From assembly GCF_000719095.1 (NCBI RefSeq), contig NZ_JOEH01000010.1, positions 62,001 to 126,000 of the forward strand: a DNA stretch of 64,000 nucleotides. Reading direction: 5' to 3'. The notes under the pieces were generated by a model. It was not told where the DNA came from, did not search any database, and saw only the letters and a list, made by a program, of their open reading frames with translations. The first letter of the stretch is position 1. Each line of letters begins with the position of its first letter. The position numbers and the translations under genes are program-made. This DNA is from Streptacidiphilus jeojiense (GTDB lineage Bacteria; Actinomycetota; Actinomycetes; Streptomycetales; Streptomycetaceae). Shown in pieces: positions 43,307 through 51,643 of this stretch.

Positions 43307-43650
43307 CAGCCGAACGGACAGCAGTCGGCCCCGGCGCCTCACCCAGACACTCGGTGACACTCTCAAACTGGTCGGCGCAGCGCCGGCCGTAGCCTGCCGG
43401 TTGACGGTGTCTGGCTGATCACAGCGGATCGCAGGTCGCGCTCGAAGAAGTCACCCTCCGCCAGCGGGTCGTCCATTGACGTACGGCCCGCATACACCGG
43501 GCCCCGCCGGCGGACCGAGGACATCTTCATTGCCGTAGTTGAGGGCCCGGTTGCGACCGGGCCCTCAACTACGGAGCGAGTGAGCTCGTCGGCTCATCCG
43601 CGTCATTCCAGACTGTGCGGACCGCATCCGGTGGCCATGGCCAGGCGTGA
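43307..43650 (-). terminator. Gene-free stretch with a strong terminator (hairpin 43533-43574)
   Basis: CCGTAGTTGAGGGCCCGGT (43533-43551) and its exact complement (43556-43574) form a 19-bp perfect stem with loop TGCG, 77 bp after the bacilliredoxin-like stop on the minus strand. It is the strongest hairpin in the accessory half and should end transcription from the right. The remaining about 300 bp show nothing else. Confidence 0.85.
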
Positions 43651-44085
43651 CTACTCATCGAATTCGGCGAACGCGGCGCTGAGGTCAGCGGCCACCGCCA
43701 TGTGGTCGCGTCCCTCAATCCGGTACTGAGGCATGTAGTAGACGACTTCACCGTCCTTGAACAGGAAGAACGACGGATCAGACGGCGGGAAGTCCGGGAG
43801 GTGACGGAAGAACGTCTGGACCGCTTCCACGTCGTCGCCGGGAAGTACGGTCAGCAGCCTGTCGGGGACCTTGGCTCCGGAGCTGTTCGCCAGGGCGAGG
43901 CGGACCCCGGGGCGGGCCATGCCGGCCGCGGCTGCGGTGACGGCGTTGACGGCCACCAGAGTCAGGTCTGTCTTGACGTCCTCCATCGCGGCGTCCACCT
44001 CCTGGGAGGTGAGCAACTCCCTAAACCCGATCGAGGTCAGTTCCTCCCTCATCGGCTTGACCAGCAGCGGACTGTAGTGCGGCAT
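43651..44085 (-). CDS. Bacilliredoxin (BrxA/BrxB, YphP/YqiW) homologue lacking the CGC active site
   Basis: The 144-residue protein aligns along its length with bacilliredoxins: VKPMREELTSIGFRELLTSQ, LVAVNAVTAAAAGMARPG, LLTVLPGDDVEAVQTFFRHL, PSDPSFFLFKDGEVVYYMPQ, YRIEGRD. In B. subtilis the turn reads VNSVCGCAAGLARP and the Cys pair removes bacillithiol from proteins. Here CGC is Thr50-Ala51-Ala52, and the protein has no cysteine at all. Actinobacteria use mycothiol, not bacillithiol, so a redox role is excluded; a binding or scaffold role is possible. The gene lies 155 bp after the YeiH stop and ends at a strong terminator. The start MPHYSPLLVKP matches the family. Confidence 0.85.
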   Translation of the reverse strand: MPHYSPLLVKPMREELTSIGFRELLTSQEVDAAMEDVKTDLTLVAVNAVTAAAAGMARPGVRLALANSSGAKVPDRLLTVLPGDDVEAVQTFFRHLPDFPPSDPSFFLFKDGEVVYYMPQYRIEGRDHMAVAADLSAAFAEFDE

Positions 44086-44217
44086 CCCAGCTCCTCACTT
44101 AGAGCAATCATTTGCTGAAAGTGATCCCAGGCAGCGCTCTCGACCTTGGTGACCGCAAGCGCGCCGATGAGGCAACTCGCACGCTTCGGGTCACCAAAAC
44201 TGATCAGAAACTGGCAC

Positions 44218-45336
44218 TCAGCAGTGCCCGCCGATTCTGGTCAGGTCAGCGATTGCAGGGTGATGCTGGTGGTGGTGGCGATGATCCACAGGCTGGCGCC
44301 GAGGATGAGTGGGCGGGGGGCCGGCTCGTCGCAGGGAGGTGAGGTCGGTGGACAGGCCCACCGCGGACAGGGCGATCGTGATCAGGAAGTGAGCGACCTG
44401 GTTCAGGACGGGTTGGCATGGGGCCGGGATCACGTGGGCGGTGTTGGCTGTGGCGGTGAGCAGGAATCCGGTCAGGAACCAGGGAACCAGCCGGGACACG
44501 CGCAGCCGGGCCGGGTCCGCGACCGGTGCGCGGTGGGTGACTGGATGCCGGTGGCGGCGTGCGCGGGCGGCGAGTGCCAGGCAGATGGGGATGATCAGCA
44601 GGGTGCGGGTGAGTTTGACGACGACGGCATACCCGGTGGCGGCGGGGCCGTACGCGGTGGCGGTGGCCACGACCGAGGACATGTCGTTGACCGCGGTCCC
44701 GGCGAACAGCCCGAAGGCGTGCGGGCCCATCGCGAGCAGGTGGCCCAGGAGGGGGAAGGTCAGGACGGCGGCGATGTTGAACAGGAAGATGGTAGATACG
44801 GCGTAGGCGACGTCGCTGCTCGCGGCGGTGATGACCGGGGTGATCGCGGCGATGGCGGAGGCTCCGCAGACACCGGTGCCGACCCCGATCAGGGTGCGCA
44901 GGTCGCCGGTGATGCGAAGGGCACGGCCTAGCCAGCAGGCGGCCAGGAGGCAGGTGCCCAGGGTGCCGAGCATGACGGGAAGTGAGGCGGTGCCGACGTG
45001 CAGGACCTGGGCCAGGGACAGTTGGCAGCCCAGGACGACGATGGCGGCCTGCAGGACTCTGCGGCTGGCGAAGGTAATCCCTGGGGAGAGTCTGGGGCCG
45101 GGGCGGTGCAGGACTGCCAGGAGCGCGCCGAGCGCGATGCCGCACACCGGTGCGCCGACCAGCGGCAGAGTGTTCCCCAGCCCGGTGGCGGCCGCGCCCA
45201 CCAGCAGCGTGAGGGCGAGCCCGGGAAGTGCCGGGCTCGGGCGCGACAAGCGATGGTTGCGGGGCGGGGTCTGTGGGGGGCTGGCGCGTTCCTTGACCGG
45301 GTGGGCGCGCTGGGGGGCGTGAACGTCGTTGTCCAT
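44218..45336 (-). CDS. YeiH/UPF0324-family membrane exporter, frameshifted at the 3' end
   Basis: A putative sulfate/sulfonate exporter-family protein with about ten TM segments. Family blocks are VVLGCQLSLAQVLHVG, GTGVCGASAIAAITPV (the G-x-x-x-C-G-A-S-A turn), FAGTAVNDMSSVVATATAYG and VKLTRTLLIIP. In the current frame the last TM is replaced by HHHQHHPAIADL. Removing one base from the six-G run at 44315-44320 restores RPLILGASLWIIATTTSITL ending at a stop at 44241. The start used is MDNDVHAPQ; MPPSTSGG at 45396 is an alternative. It follows the CtaG-like gene closely on the same strand. Confidence 0.8.
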   Translation of the reverse strand: MDNDVHAPQRAHPVKERASPPQTPPRNHRLSRPSPALPGLALTLLVGAAATGLGNTLPLVGAPVCGIALGALLAVLHRPGPRLSPGITFASRRVLQAAIVVLGCQLSLAQVLHVGTASLPVMLGTLGTCLLAACWLGRALRITGDLRTLIGVGTGVCGASAIAAITPVITAASSDVAYAVSTIFLFNIAAVLTFPLLGHLLAMGPHAFGLFAGTAVNDMSSVVATATAYGPAATGYAVVVKLTRTLLIIPICLALAARARRHRHPVTHRAPVADPARLRVSRLVPWFLTGFLLTATANTAHVIPAPCQPVLNQVAHFLITIALSAVGLSTDLTSLRRAGPPPTHPRRQPVDHRHHHQHHPAIADLTRIGGHC

Positions 45337-45429
45337 GCTGCTGACTGTGGCCGTTCGGCTTGTACTGCTGTACCCCCCGCTCGTCGATGGGGGCATAAGC
45401 TGCCGTTATGACCTGGCGGGAAGCCGGGG

Positions 45430-46416
45430 TCAGGGCGAGGGGTCGCGGTAGCGGTGGGCGAGTTGGGGGTCGGTCAGCCACCAGGGGCGTTCGCCGTTTT
45501 CGGGCCTGGGGCCCGACTCGGTCCCCGGGTTGGCGGGGGTGGGGTGCTGGGTGTCGAGGCGGTCCAGGGCGGTGTCGGTGTCGCGGGTGCGCTGGTGTTC
45601 GTCCTTGATGAAGCGGGCGATGAGGGCGACCAGGAACGGGATGCCGGCGATGTCGCCCAGTCCCCACAGGACGGCACCGCCCCATTGCTGGTCGGTGTGG
45701 GGGTCCATGCCCCAGGGGCGGTGAAGGTGCTGCCAGTAGGTGGTGGCGAACTGGTGGTGGCCGTAGACGAGGGTGAATCCGAGGGCGGCGTCGAAGATGA
45801 CTTCGGCGATGGTGATGACGATGCCGATCAGCGGGTGGTAGTGGTGGGCGACGGGGTCGATCTGCAGGCGGGGCCAGTAGTAGGCCAGGCCGAACGCGAC
45901 GAACCCGGTGTGGAACAGGGCGTTCCAGCCGGGGTGGGTGAGGCTGTTCTGGTACCAGGAGGTGTAGTACAGCAGCCAGGGCGGCATGATCAGCAGCACC
46001 GTGGACACCAGTGGGAACATCAGTGCCCGCGAGCAGCGCCCAGCCAGTGCCGCGCGCAGTCGTTGTGCCGCGCGGGTCGGCAGGGTTTGGGCGGCCAGAG
46101 TGACCGGTGCGCCGAGTGCCAGGAGCAGGGGCACGACCATGAGCAGGACCACGCACTGGACGGCGCGGTCGGTGAACAGGACGCGCTCGTAGACCCCGGG
46201 ACCGCCGCAGCAGGTGAACACCCACACAGCAGTGCCCAGCGCGAACGCCGCAGTGCGCGAGGGCGCCCAGGGTGTGCCGTGTCGGTGCAGCCGGATCAGG
46301 GCGATCAGGTAGGCGGCGGCGCCGGCCGTGGCCAGGACCAGGACCGCGGGTGCGATGTGCCAGCCGGTGAGCGCCCGGTGCAGCGTGAAGGCGGGCGGCC
46401 CGGCGTAGGAGCTCAC
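45430..46416 (-). CDS. CtaG-like cytochrome c oxidase assembly protein (caa3_CtaG family)
   Basis: A 328-residue protein with about seven TM helices. The family is marked by HRALTGWHIAPAVLVLA, VHW-like GVYERVLFTDRAVQCVVLLM, VVPLLLALGAPVTLA and the Trp/Tyr-rich YYTSWYQNSLTHPGWNALFH. GLAYYWPRLQIDP follows. In Bacillus CtaG takes part in copper delivery to caa3 oxidase; many actinobacterial paralogues occur with copper or redox genes. The His/Met pattern (HHYHPLIG, MDPHTDQQWGG) could bind copper. Its start overlaps the NTF2-like stop by four bases; the YeiH-like gene follows. It may feed copper or control a metal/redox stress response. Confidence 0.85.
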   Translation of the reverse strand: MSSYAGPPAFTLHRALTGWHIAPAVLVLATAGAAAYLIALIRLHRHGTPWAPSRTAAFALGTAVWVFTCCGGPGVYERVLFTDRAVQCVVLLMVVPLLLALGAPVTLAAQTLPTRAAQRLRAALAGRCSRALMFPLVSTVLLIMPPWLLYYTSWYQNSLTHPGWNALFHTGFVAFGLAYYWPRLQIDPVAHHYHPLIGIVITIAEVIFDAALGFTLVYGHHQFATTYWQHLHRPWGMDPHTDQQWGGAVLWGLGDIAGIPFLVALIARFIKDEHQRTRDTDTALDRLDTQHPTPANPGTESGPRPENGERPWWLTDPQLAHRYRDPSP

Positions 46417-46868
46417 CGGGTGGGGTCCGGGTCCGGGAGTTGGGCGGTGGTCGCCTGGGGGTTGGTGGAGCGGGGGATGGCGGTGGGCAGGGTCCGGGTG
46501 GCGGCTTCGAGGGCGTGGGCACGGTCGGTGTGGTCACGAATGTGGGTGATCTGTCCGCCGCGCAGGTGGAAGACGCGGTAGTACAGGGTTGGTGTGGTGT
46601 CTGGGGTGGTGGGGTCGGTGATGTGCAGGGCCAGGATGATGGCGGCGGGCAGGCTGAGGGTCTCCTGGGTTTGGGTGCGCACGCCGAGGTCGTAGCGGAC
46701 TTGGTACCAGGTCAGGGCGGCGGCGCGGCCGTAGCGGGCGGGGTCGCCCGGTCCGGTGGAGGCCCAGTGGACCTGGGGGTGGAACAGGGCCCGCAGTTGG
46801 CGTATGTCGGCGGTGTGCAGGGCCTCGCGCAGCTCGGCGGCAATGGCAGGGACGGGACGCGGGAGCAT
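46413..46868 (-). CDS. NTF2/SnoaL-like protein
   Basis: The 151-residue protein has the cone-shaped NTF2-like pattern: an N-terminal helix (PAIAAELREALHTADIRQLR), ALFHPQVHWASTGPGD, a helix with LTWYQVRYDLGV, then strands ending TLYYRVFHLRGGQITHIRDH. The last 40 residues are Pro/Thr-rich. Such domains bind or convert small molecules, or only dimerise. It is coupled to ctaG by ATGA and starts the second unit of this cluster. No catalytic residue can be singled out. Confidence 0.72.
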   Translation of the reverse strand: MLPRPVPAIAAELREALHTADIRQLRALFHPQVHWASTGPGDPARYGRAAALTWYQVRYDLGVRTQTQETLSLPAAIILALHITDPTTPDTTPTLYYRVFHLRGGQITHIRDHTDRAHALEAATRTLPTAIPRSTNPQATTAQLPDPDPTR

Positions 46869-46933
46869 GGGCGGACTCCTGGGACAGGTCAGAAGGGGCG
46901 GGCCGGCAAGGAGCCGGGCCCGGGTGCAGAGGT

Positions 46934-46962
46934 GGGGGCCGGTCTGGGATGAACCGGCCCCC
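46934..46962 (-). terminator. Terminator after ClC gene
   Basis: GGGGGCCGGT (46934-46943) and ACCGGCCCCC (46953-46962) pair perfectly with a 9-nt loop, seven bases after the ClC stop on the minus strand. It divides MarR-ClC from the NTF2-CtaG-YeiH unit. Confidence 0.8.
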
Positions 46963-46968
46963 GGCGGG

Positions 46969-48795
46969 TTATGCCACGCGGGTGGTGCCGGACGCGTTGG
47001 TTGTGGTGGGGGCGGATTCGGGGGAGGCGGTGGGGTTGGGCAGGAGGCGCTGGCGGTGGTGTTCCTCGGTAAGGTCGTGCCGGCGGGCGTGGAGCAGGTC
47101 GGTCAGGGTGATCAGACCAACGACCTGCCCCTCTGTGTCGACGACGGGGGCGCTGCTGAGGTGGTGTTCGGCGAACAGGTAGGCGACCTGGCGCAGGGTG
47201 TCGTGGGGACGGACGGTGGCCTGCAGCGGGCGAGCGGTGTGCCCGGCCACCGCCACCAGGGCGCTGTCGGCGTGCCGGTGCAGGCGGCGCAGCGTGGTCA
47301 CCCCGACCGGGCCGTCGGGGCCAAGGACCGGAATGTGGGCCTGTCGGCGAGCGGCCGGGTCCTCGGTGAGCAGTTCGAGGAGTTCGGCATCGACGACCTG
47401 GTCGACTCGCAGGGTGAACGGGGCGGGTTGCATGACCTCGTGGGCGAAGAAGGTCTCCAGGGGGTCGGTGGAGTACTCGCGGGTCAGGTGCAGGCCGCGG
47501 CGGGCAATCTTCTCGGTCAGCACGGAGCGTTTGAGGACCAGCGCGGACAGGGCGTACGCGGCGGTGGAGGCGATCAGCAGGGGCAGCATCGCCGGCCAGG
47601 CGTGGGTGAGTTCCAGGGTGAAGACCACCCCGGTCAGCGGTGAGCGCATGACGCCGCCGACGACCGCGGCCAGCCCGCACATGGCCCAGAACCCGGGGAC
47701 CACGGTGGGGAAAAGCATGCCCTCCCAGGCGCCGAGCGCGCCGCCGATCATGAACACGGGGGCGAGGACGCCGCCGGAGGTGCCCGAGCCCAGGGACAGG
47801 GACCAGATCAGGGTCTTCACCACGAGGATCCCGATGATCAGCGAGAGGGTTGCGCGGCCGGTCAGGAGCTGGTCGATGACGTCGTAGCCAACCCCCAGTG
47901 CGCGGGGTTCGACCAGGCCGCCGGCGCCGATGATCGCGCCGCCGATGGCGGGCCACCACATCCAGTGGAAGGGCAGCTTGGCGAAGGCGTCCTCGGCCCG
48001 GTAGACCAGCCAGGTCGCACCGACCGCCAGTGCCCCGCCGGTCAGCCCGACCACCGCGGCCAGGACCTCGACCGGGGCGGTCAGATGAAGGCCGGTCGTG
48101 AGCACGGGGAACACGGGAGCGGTGCCGAGCAGGAAACCGCGGCACACGGTGGCCACCGCGACGGAGGCGGCGACGGGCACGAAGCTGCGCGGGCGCCACT
48201 CGAACAGCAGCAGCTCGACCGCGAGCAGCACGGCGGCCAGGGGCGAATTGAAGGTGGCGGCCATGCCGGCGGAGGCGCCGGCCACCAGCAGGGTCTTGCG
48301 TTCATCCGCGGTCAGGTGCAGGAGTTGGGCGAGCATGGAACCGATCGCGCCGCCGGTCATAATGATCGGCCCCTCGGCGCCGAACGGTCCACCGGTGCCG
48401 ATGCTGATCGCCGCGGATATCGGTTTCAGGACGGCGACCTTGGGGGCGACCTTGCTGCCGCCGGTCAGGATCGCCTCGATGGCCTCGGGCATGCCGTGGC
48501 CGCGGATCTTCTCCGACCCGTAGCGGGCCATCAATCCGATCACCAGACCGCCCAGGACCGGCGCGGACAGCACCAGCCACCACGGGTGGTGCACCAGCCC
48601 CGGCGCGACCAGGGACGCGTCCCAGCGCTGGTAGAAGACCAGGTTGGTGACCAGCCCGATCAGCCGCAGCAGCCCCAGGGCCGCGAGCGCGCCGGCCGCG
48701 CCGACCGGCAGCGCCCACGCGGTGATCTTCAGCATCCGAGGGCTGACGGTGAAGTCCCCCAGGTGCGCGACGCTGTGCGCCGCCTTCCCGCTCAC
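46969..48795 (-). CDS. ClC-family chloride channel/exchanger with CBS domains
   Basis: This 608-residue protein has the ClC membrane part with the ion-binding loops SIGTGGPFGAEGPIIMTGGA (the gating/exchange Glu in GxEGP), LSLGSGTSGGVLAPVFMIGG, and a CBS pair at the C-terminus (FFAHEVMQPAPFTLRVDQVV; TARPLQATVRPHDTLRQVAY). The glutamate that allows H+/Cl- exchange is kept. The intracellular proton-glutamate position is uncertain. CBS domains suggest nucleotide control. The GTG start overlaps the MarR stop by four bases (GTGA), so the regulator and ClC are coupled. A terminator follows the stop. Confidence 0.92.
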   Translation of the reverse strand: MSGKAAHSVAHLGDFTVSPRMLKITAWALPVGAAGALAALGLLRLIGLVTNLVFYQRWDASLVAPGLVHHPWWLVLSAPVLGGLVIGLMARYGSEKIRGHGMPEAIEAILTGGSKVAPKVAVLKPISAAISIGTGGPFGAEGPIIMTGGAIGSMLAQLLHLTADERKTLLVAGASAGMAATFNSPLAAVLLAVELLLFEWRPRSFVPVAASVAVATVCRGFLLGTAPVFPVLTTGLHLTAPVEVLAAVVGLTGGALAVGATWLVYRAEDAFAKLPFHWMWWPAIGGAIIGAGGLVEPRALGVGYDVIDQLLTGRATLSLIIGILVVKTLIWSLSLGSGTSGGVLAPVFMIGGALGAWEGMLFPTVVPGFWAMCGLAAVVGGVMRSPLTGVVFTLELTHAWPAMLPLLIASTAAYALSALVLKRSVLTEKIARRGLHLTREYSTDPLETFFAHEVMQPAPFTLRVDQVVDAELLELLTEDPAARRQAHIPVLGPDGPVGVTTLRRLHRHADSALVAVAGHTARPLQATVRPHDTLRQVAYLFAEHHLSSAPVVDTEGQVVGLITLTDLLHARRHDLTEEHHRQRLLPNPTASPESAPTTTNASGTTRVA

Positions 48796-49280
48796 AGCGG
48801 CATCGGCCCGGGCAACTCGGAGGCGTACGCCTCACCGACCACCGCGTGGAACTCCCCGAGCGCCTGCGTGGCGTGTACGCGAAGCACCGGGTCGATTCGC
48901 GACAGGATCCGTTTGAACTCCTCGTGCCGCCAGGCCAACACCCCCTCCACCAGGGCGGCGCCCCGATCGCTGAGTTCCAGGGTGACCACGCTGCGATGGT
49001 GCGCGTCGGCGCCGCGCACCACATGGCCCGAGACCACCAGTCGCTCCGCCAGGCGCGTGACAGAGGAGGGGCCCAGGCCAAGGGCGCCGGCGACCTTCGA
49101 GGACGGGCAGCGGCCCAGGTCGCGCAGAGCAAGCAGAACCCGCATCTGCGCCAGCGACACGCCCTGACCGGCCGCGTCCAGGCTGTGCAGGGCGACGCCG
49201 ATCAGGTCCCGCGTCGCACGCTGGAACGCCTGTATCTCCTCTTCGCTGGGCCCCGGGTCTTGACCTGCAGTGATTGCCAT
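48792..49280 (-). CDS. MarR-family regulator of the ClC gene
   Basis: A 162-residue protein with the MarR fold: LAQMRVLLALRDLGRCPSSK, then VAGALGLGPSSVTRLAERLV as recognition helix and HHRSVVTLELSDRG as the wing. One Cys lies in the first DNA-binding helix region (GRCPSSK); thiol sensing is possible but unlike 1-Cys OhrR, whose Cys is at the N-terminus. ATG 49278-49280 (MAITAGQDPG) is nearest to the operator; the frame extends 29 residues upstream with other starts. It is coupled to the ClC gene downstream, so probably controls it. Confidence 0.87.
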   Translation of the reverse strand: MAITAGQDPGPSEEEIQAFQRATRDLIGVALHSLDAAGQGVSLAQMRVLLALRDLGRCPSSKVAGALGLGPSSVTRLAERLVVSGHVVRGADAHHRSVVTLELSDRGAALVEGVLAWRHEEFKRILSRIDPVLRVHATQALGEFHAVVGEAYASELPGPMPL

Positions 49281-49289
49281 GACGAAAGT

Positions 49290-49304
49290 ATTGCATAAGG
49301 CAAT
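49290..49304. promoter_or_regulatory. Operator palindrome for the MarR-ClC unit
   Basis: ATTGC-ATAAG-GCAAT is a perfect 5+5+5 repeat starting 10 bp upstream of the marR ATG on the minus strand. It overlaps an AT-rich patch suitable for the -10 region. Its TTGC half-site fits MarR proteins, so autorepression is likely. Confidence 0.65.
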
Positions 49305-49442
49305 TGTTGCCGAGAGGTAGAGTTGGGGGAGCATAAGGGCACACAGCGCGCGGGCCGTGCGCCCCACGGGTCAAGGGAGTCGCGCCATGAGAGCACCGGC
49401 GCCGACCACCCAGGCCCCGAGGCGGGGCATCGGGCGCGGAGC

Positions 49443-49782
49443 ATGCTGTTGGCCCAGGTCGCCCACGGCGGATTGCCCGCCCTGGCACGCGCCCTGATCC
49501 ACGCCCGGCGGGGCGACCAGCCCGGGGCCGCCATTCCGCTGGGCGCACTGCTGCGCGCGGTACCGCAGGTGGACTGGCTCACCAGCCACGACCGCGTTCA
49601 CCAGGCATGCCTACACAACGACCAACTCTTCGGCGACTTCCAGCAGGCCGGGCGCGGTCACCGTCCTGCGCCGAAGGGGCCGGGCTGCGATCGTGGCCAT
49701 CGACCAGCCCCGCAACCGCCCCAGGGCGGCCTTGCGGCGCTCGGAATGGCAGCGGAACCCCCTCCCATTAGGAGCGATCTAA
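49443..49782 (+). pseudogene. Frameshifted gene, family unknown
   Basis: Two good protein stretches lie in different frames. The first is MLLAQVAHGGLPALARALIH, then AIPLGALLRAVPQVDWLTSH and HNDQLFGDF. The second begins near 49637 and reads GAVTVLRRRGRAAIVAIDQP, then RNRPRAALRRSEWQ and ends at the stop 49780-49782. Joined by a one-base correction near 49640 they would make a protein of about 112 residues with a basic C-terminus, possibly DNA-binding. In this sequence the frame runs on to 49835 as non-family residues. Confidence 0.5.
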
Positions 49783-49864
49783 GAGGCACCGCCGACGCGG
49801 TCCTGAGAGGGGCGGCGGCGTTTCTCCATGAATGAGCCCATAAGGTGTCATTACGGTTGCCCTC

Positions 49865-51289
49865 ATGAAGAAGACGATCATTGCGGTGGTCGGTTCGATG
49901 CTGGCTCTCGCCCTGGTGGTCCAGGGCACGCCGTCGCTGGCCGACTCCACCCGCACCCAGGCGCGTGCCACGACCGGGGGGAACCTCGGCGCGGAGCAGA
50001 TGTCGCTGTGGGAGAACCTTCCACCCGCCGAGTGGGAGCAGGCGCTCGAAGAGGACTGCGTCGAACACGGCACCCGCCACTGCGAGATGAGCAAGAGCCA
50101 GGTCGACGCGGTACTGCCCGACATCAAGAATCTGACCGCTGCCCTGGACCAGGAAATCAGGGATGACCCGAGCCTGGTCGCCGCGCTGCATCCGACCAAG
50201 CCGGCGCCGCAGACGCGCGGCGTCGCCACGGTGTGGTCCCAGGTCACCACCAAGATCGCGGAGAGGAGCAAGAACGCGGCGGTGCACGCCCTGGGGGCGA
50301 CGAAGTACGCCGATGCCATCGGCGGCTTCGCGGAGAAGGTCGCCACCGCGAACACCGTCCACGACGGCCTGACCGACAAGACCGCCGAGGACGTGGCCAA
50401 GACAGTGGTCGGCGCACTGCCAGGGCTGGGGGATGCGTTCTCGCTGGCCTCCGCGGTCAGCAGTGGCGACCTCGAATCGGGCATCGTCGCCGTGGTCTCG
50501 CTGGCGGGCACCATGGTCGCCACGGTCTGTCCGCCGGCCGGGGTGGTGATCGCCGTGGCCGCGCTGGTCTACACGGTCGCGAAGAAGATCTGGGGCTGGC
50601 TGTGCGGCAGGACCCGCGACTGGCGGCTCGACCCGCCGGGCAACCCCGAGGACCTCTTCAAGGAGGGTGCCGACCTGGCCTGGGACGCGCGGACCGGACT
50701 CGTGAACGGTCGCCAGGGGGAGAGCAGGAACTTCGCCGTGCTGCTGAGCCAGTTCACGCCTGGAAACGACCACGGCGAACCCGTTCGCTGGGCGCACGCC
50801 AAACTGCTGATGGACTCCAACTGGTCGAAGGCCGCAGCGGCGGGCAAGGTCCCCAAGCCCTACACCGTCACGAACATCAACCTCTACGGCCTTCAGGGAA
50901 TCCACGACGAGGTGGTCTTCAAATCCGTCCAGGACGGCGTGGAGCGCAAAGCGGACTGCAGGATCGACCAACCGAAAGACGTCTGGACCGCGGGCATCTC
51001 GGCCCTGTGCACGCTGCCTCCCTCGGAGCAGTTCACGATCTCGCAGGGACACCCGGCCGTCGTCATGATCGACTACGACTACGTCATGAGCAGCAAGCGG
51101 GACCACAACACGGCGAGCTACCCGTGGTACTGCACCCAGAGCACAGTCCCATGCGTCCCTGAGAAGTCCGCCGAGTTCAAGAGCGAGGTATGGGTCGAAC
51201 GGGGCAAGGAGAGGTTCCACCTGCCGGTCGATCTCGGTTACGGGTTCGTGGAGGACTACCCCGGAGACGTGGTGAAGCACATCGACTGA
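49865..51289 (+). CDS. Secreted protein with a hydrophobic Gly/Ala core
   Basis: The 474-residue protein has a Sec signal (MKKTIIAVVGSMLALALVVQ, cut after SLA-D near residue 27). An N-terminal helical domain follows with a Cys pair (ALEEDCVEHGTRHCEMS). At about residues 180-230 lies GALPGLGDAFSLASAVSSGD, then VVSLAGTMVATVCPPAGVVI and AVAALVYTVAKKIWGWL, a long Gly/Ala/Val helix hairpin like those buried in pore-forming proteins until triggered. The C-terminal domain has several Cys (ADCRIDQP, SALCTLPP, YCTQSTVPCVPE). No known toxin family is recognised. It has its own promoter region and stands alone. Confidence 0.65.
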   Translation: MKKTIIAVVGSMLALALVVQGTPSLADSTRTQARATTGGNLGAEQMSLWENLPPAEWEQALEEDCVEHGTRHCEMSKSQVDAVLPDIKNLTAALDQEIRDDPSLVAALHPTKPAPQTRGVATVWSQVTTKIAERSKNAAVHALGATKYADAIGGFAEKVATANTVHDGLTDKTAEDVAKTVVGALPGLGDAFSLASAVSSGDLESGIVAVVSLAGTMVATVCPPAGVVIAVAALVYTVAKKIWGWLCGRTRDWRLDPPGNPEDLFKEGADLAWDARTGLVNGRQGESRNFAVLLSQFTPGNDHGEPVRWAHAKLLMDSNWSKAAAAGKVPKPYTVTNINLYGLQGIHDEVVFKSVQDGVERKADCRIDQPKDVWTAGISALCTLPPSEQFTISQGHPAVVMIDYDYVMSSKRDHNTASYPWYCTQSTVPCVPEKSAEFKSEVWVERGKERFHLPVDLGYGFVEDYPGDVVKHID

Positions 51290-51643
51290 CCGCGAACCCC
51301 ACAACTCCGTGCCCCGTACGGCCCGAAGAGGATACCGGAAATGTCGGGGCCCTCGGTTCAGGTGTCGCGCCTGGGCGGTCCGGCGCGGTCTCGCAGACGG
51401 CGGCGGGCCGGACCGCTGGTCCATCGGCCCGCGAAGAGCCGCGCCGGCCGCCCAGGCGCGTACTTCGGCGAACCCCGGCGTCGGCGCGAGTGCCAACAAC
51501 CGATTCCGGGCTCCCTGGGGGGCCGAGTCGGTGGCACACCCTGTCCACGTGTGATCCACGCCCACATTTAGCCCAAAGCGACCTTCAGCGTAAGGACCAT
51601 ATGAGACTGGGGCTTCCGTCGATGTCTTCCCCGGGGAGTCCCC
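51290..51643. other. Gene-free interval
   Basis: This 354-bp interval shows no gene with family-like sequence. CACATTTAGCCCAAAGCG (about 51563-51580) is its only AT-rich part and may hold the promoter for the LASTG protein, whose ribosome site GGGGAG is at its end. Confidence 0.45.

Noticed and set aside
44246..46537. 763-residue minus frame spanning YeiH and CtaG genes
   Set aside because: Mainly Pro/Arg/His shadow, although its last residues contain the restored YeiH tail because of the frameshift.
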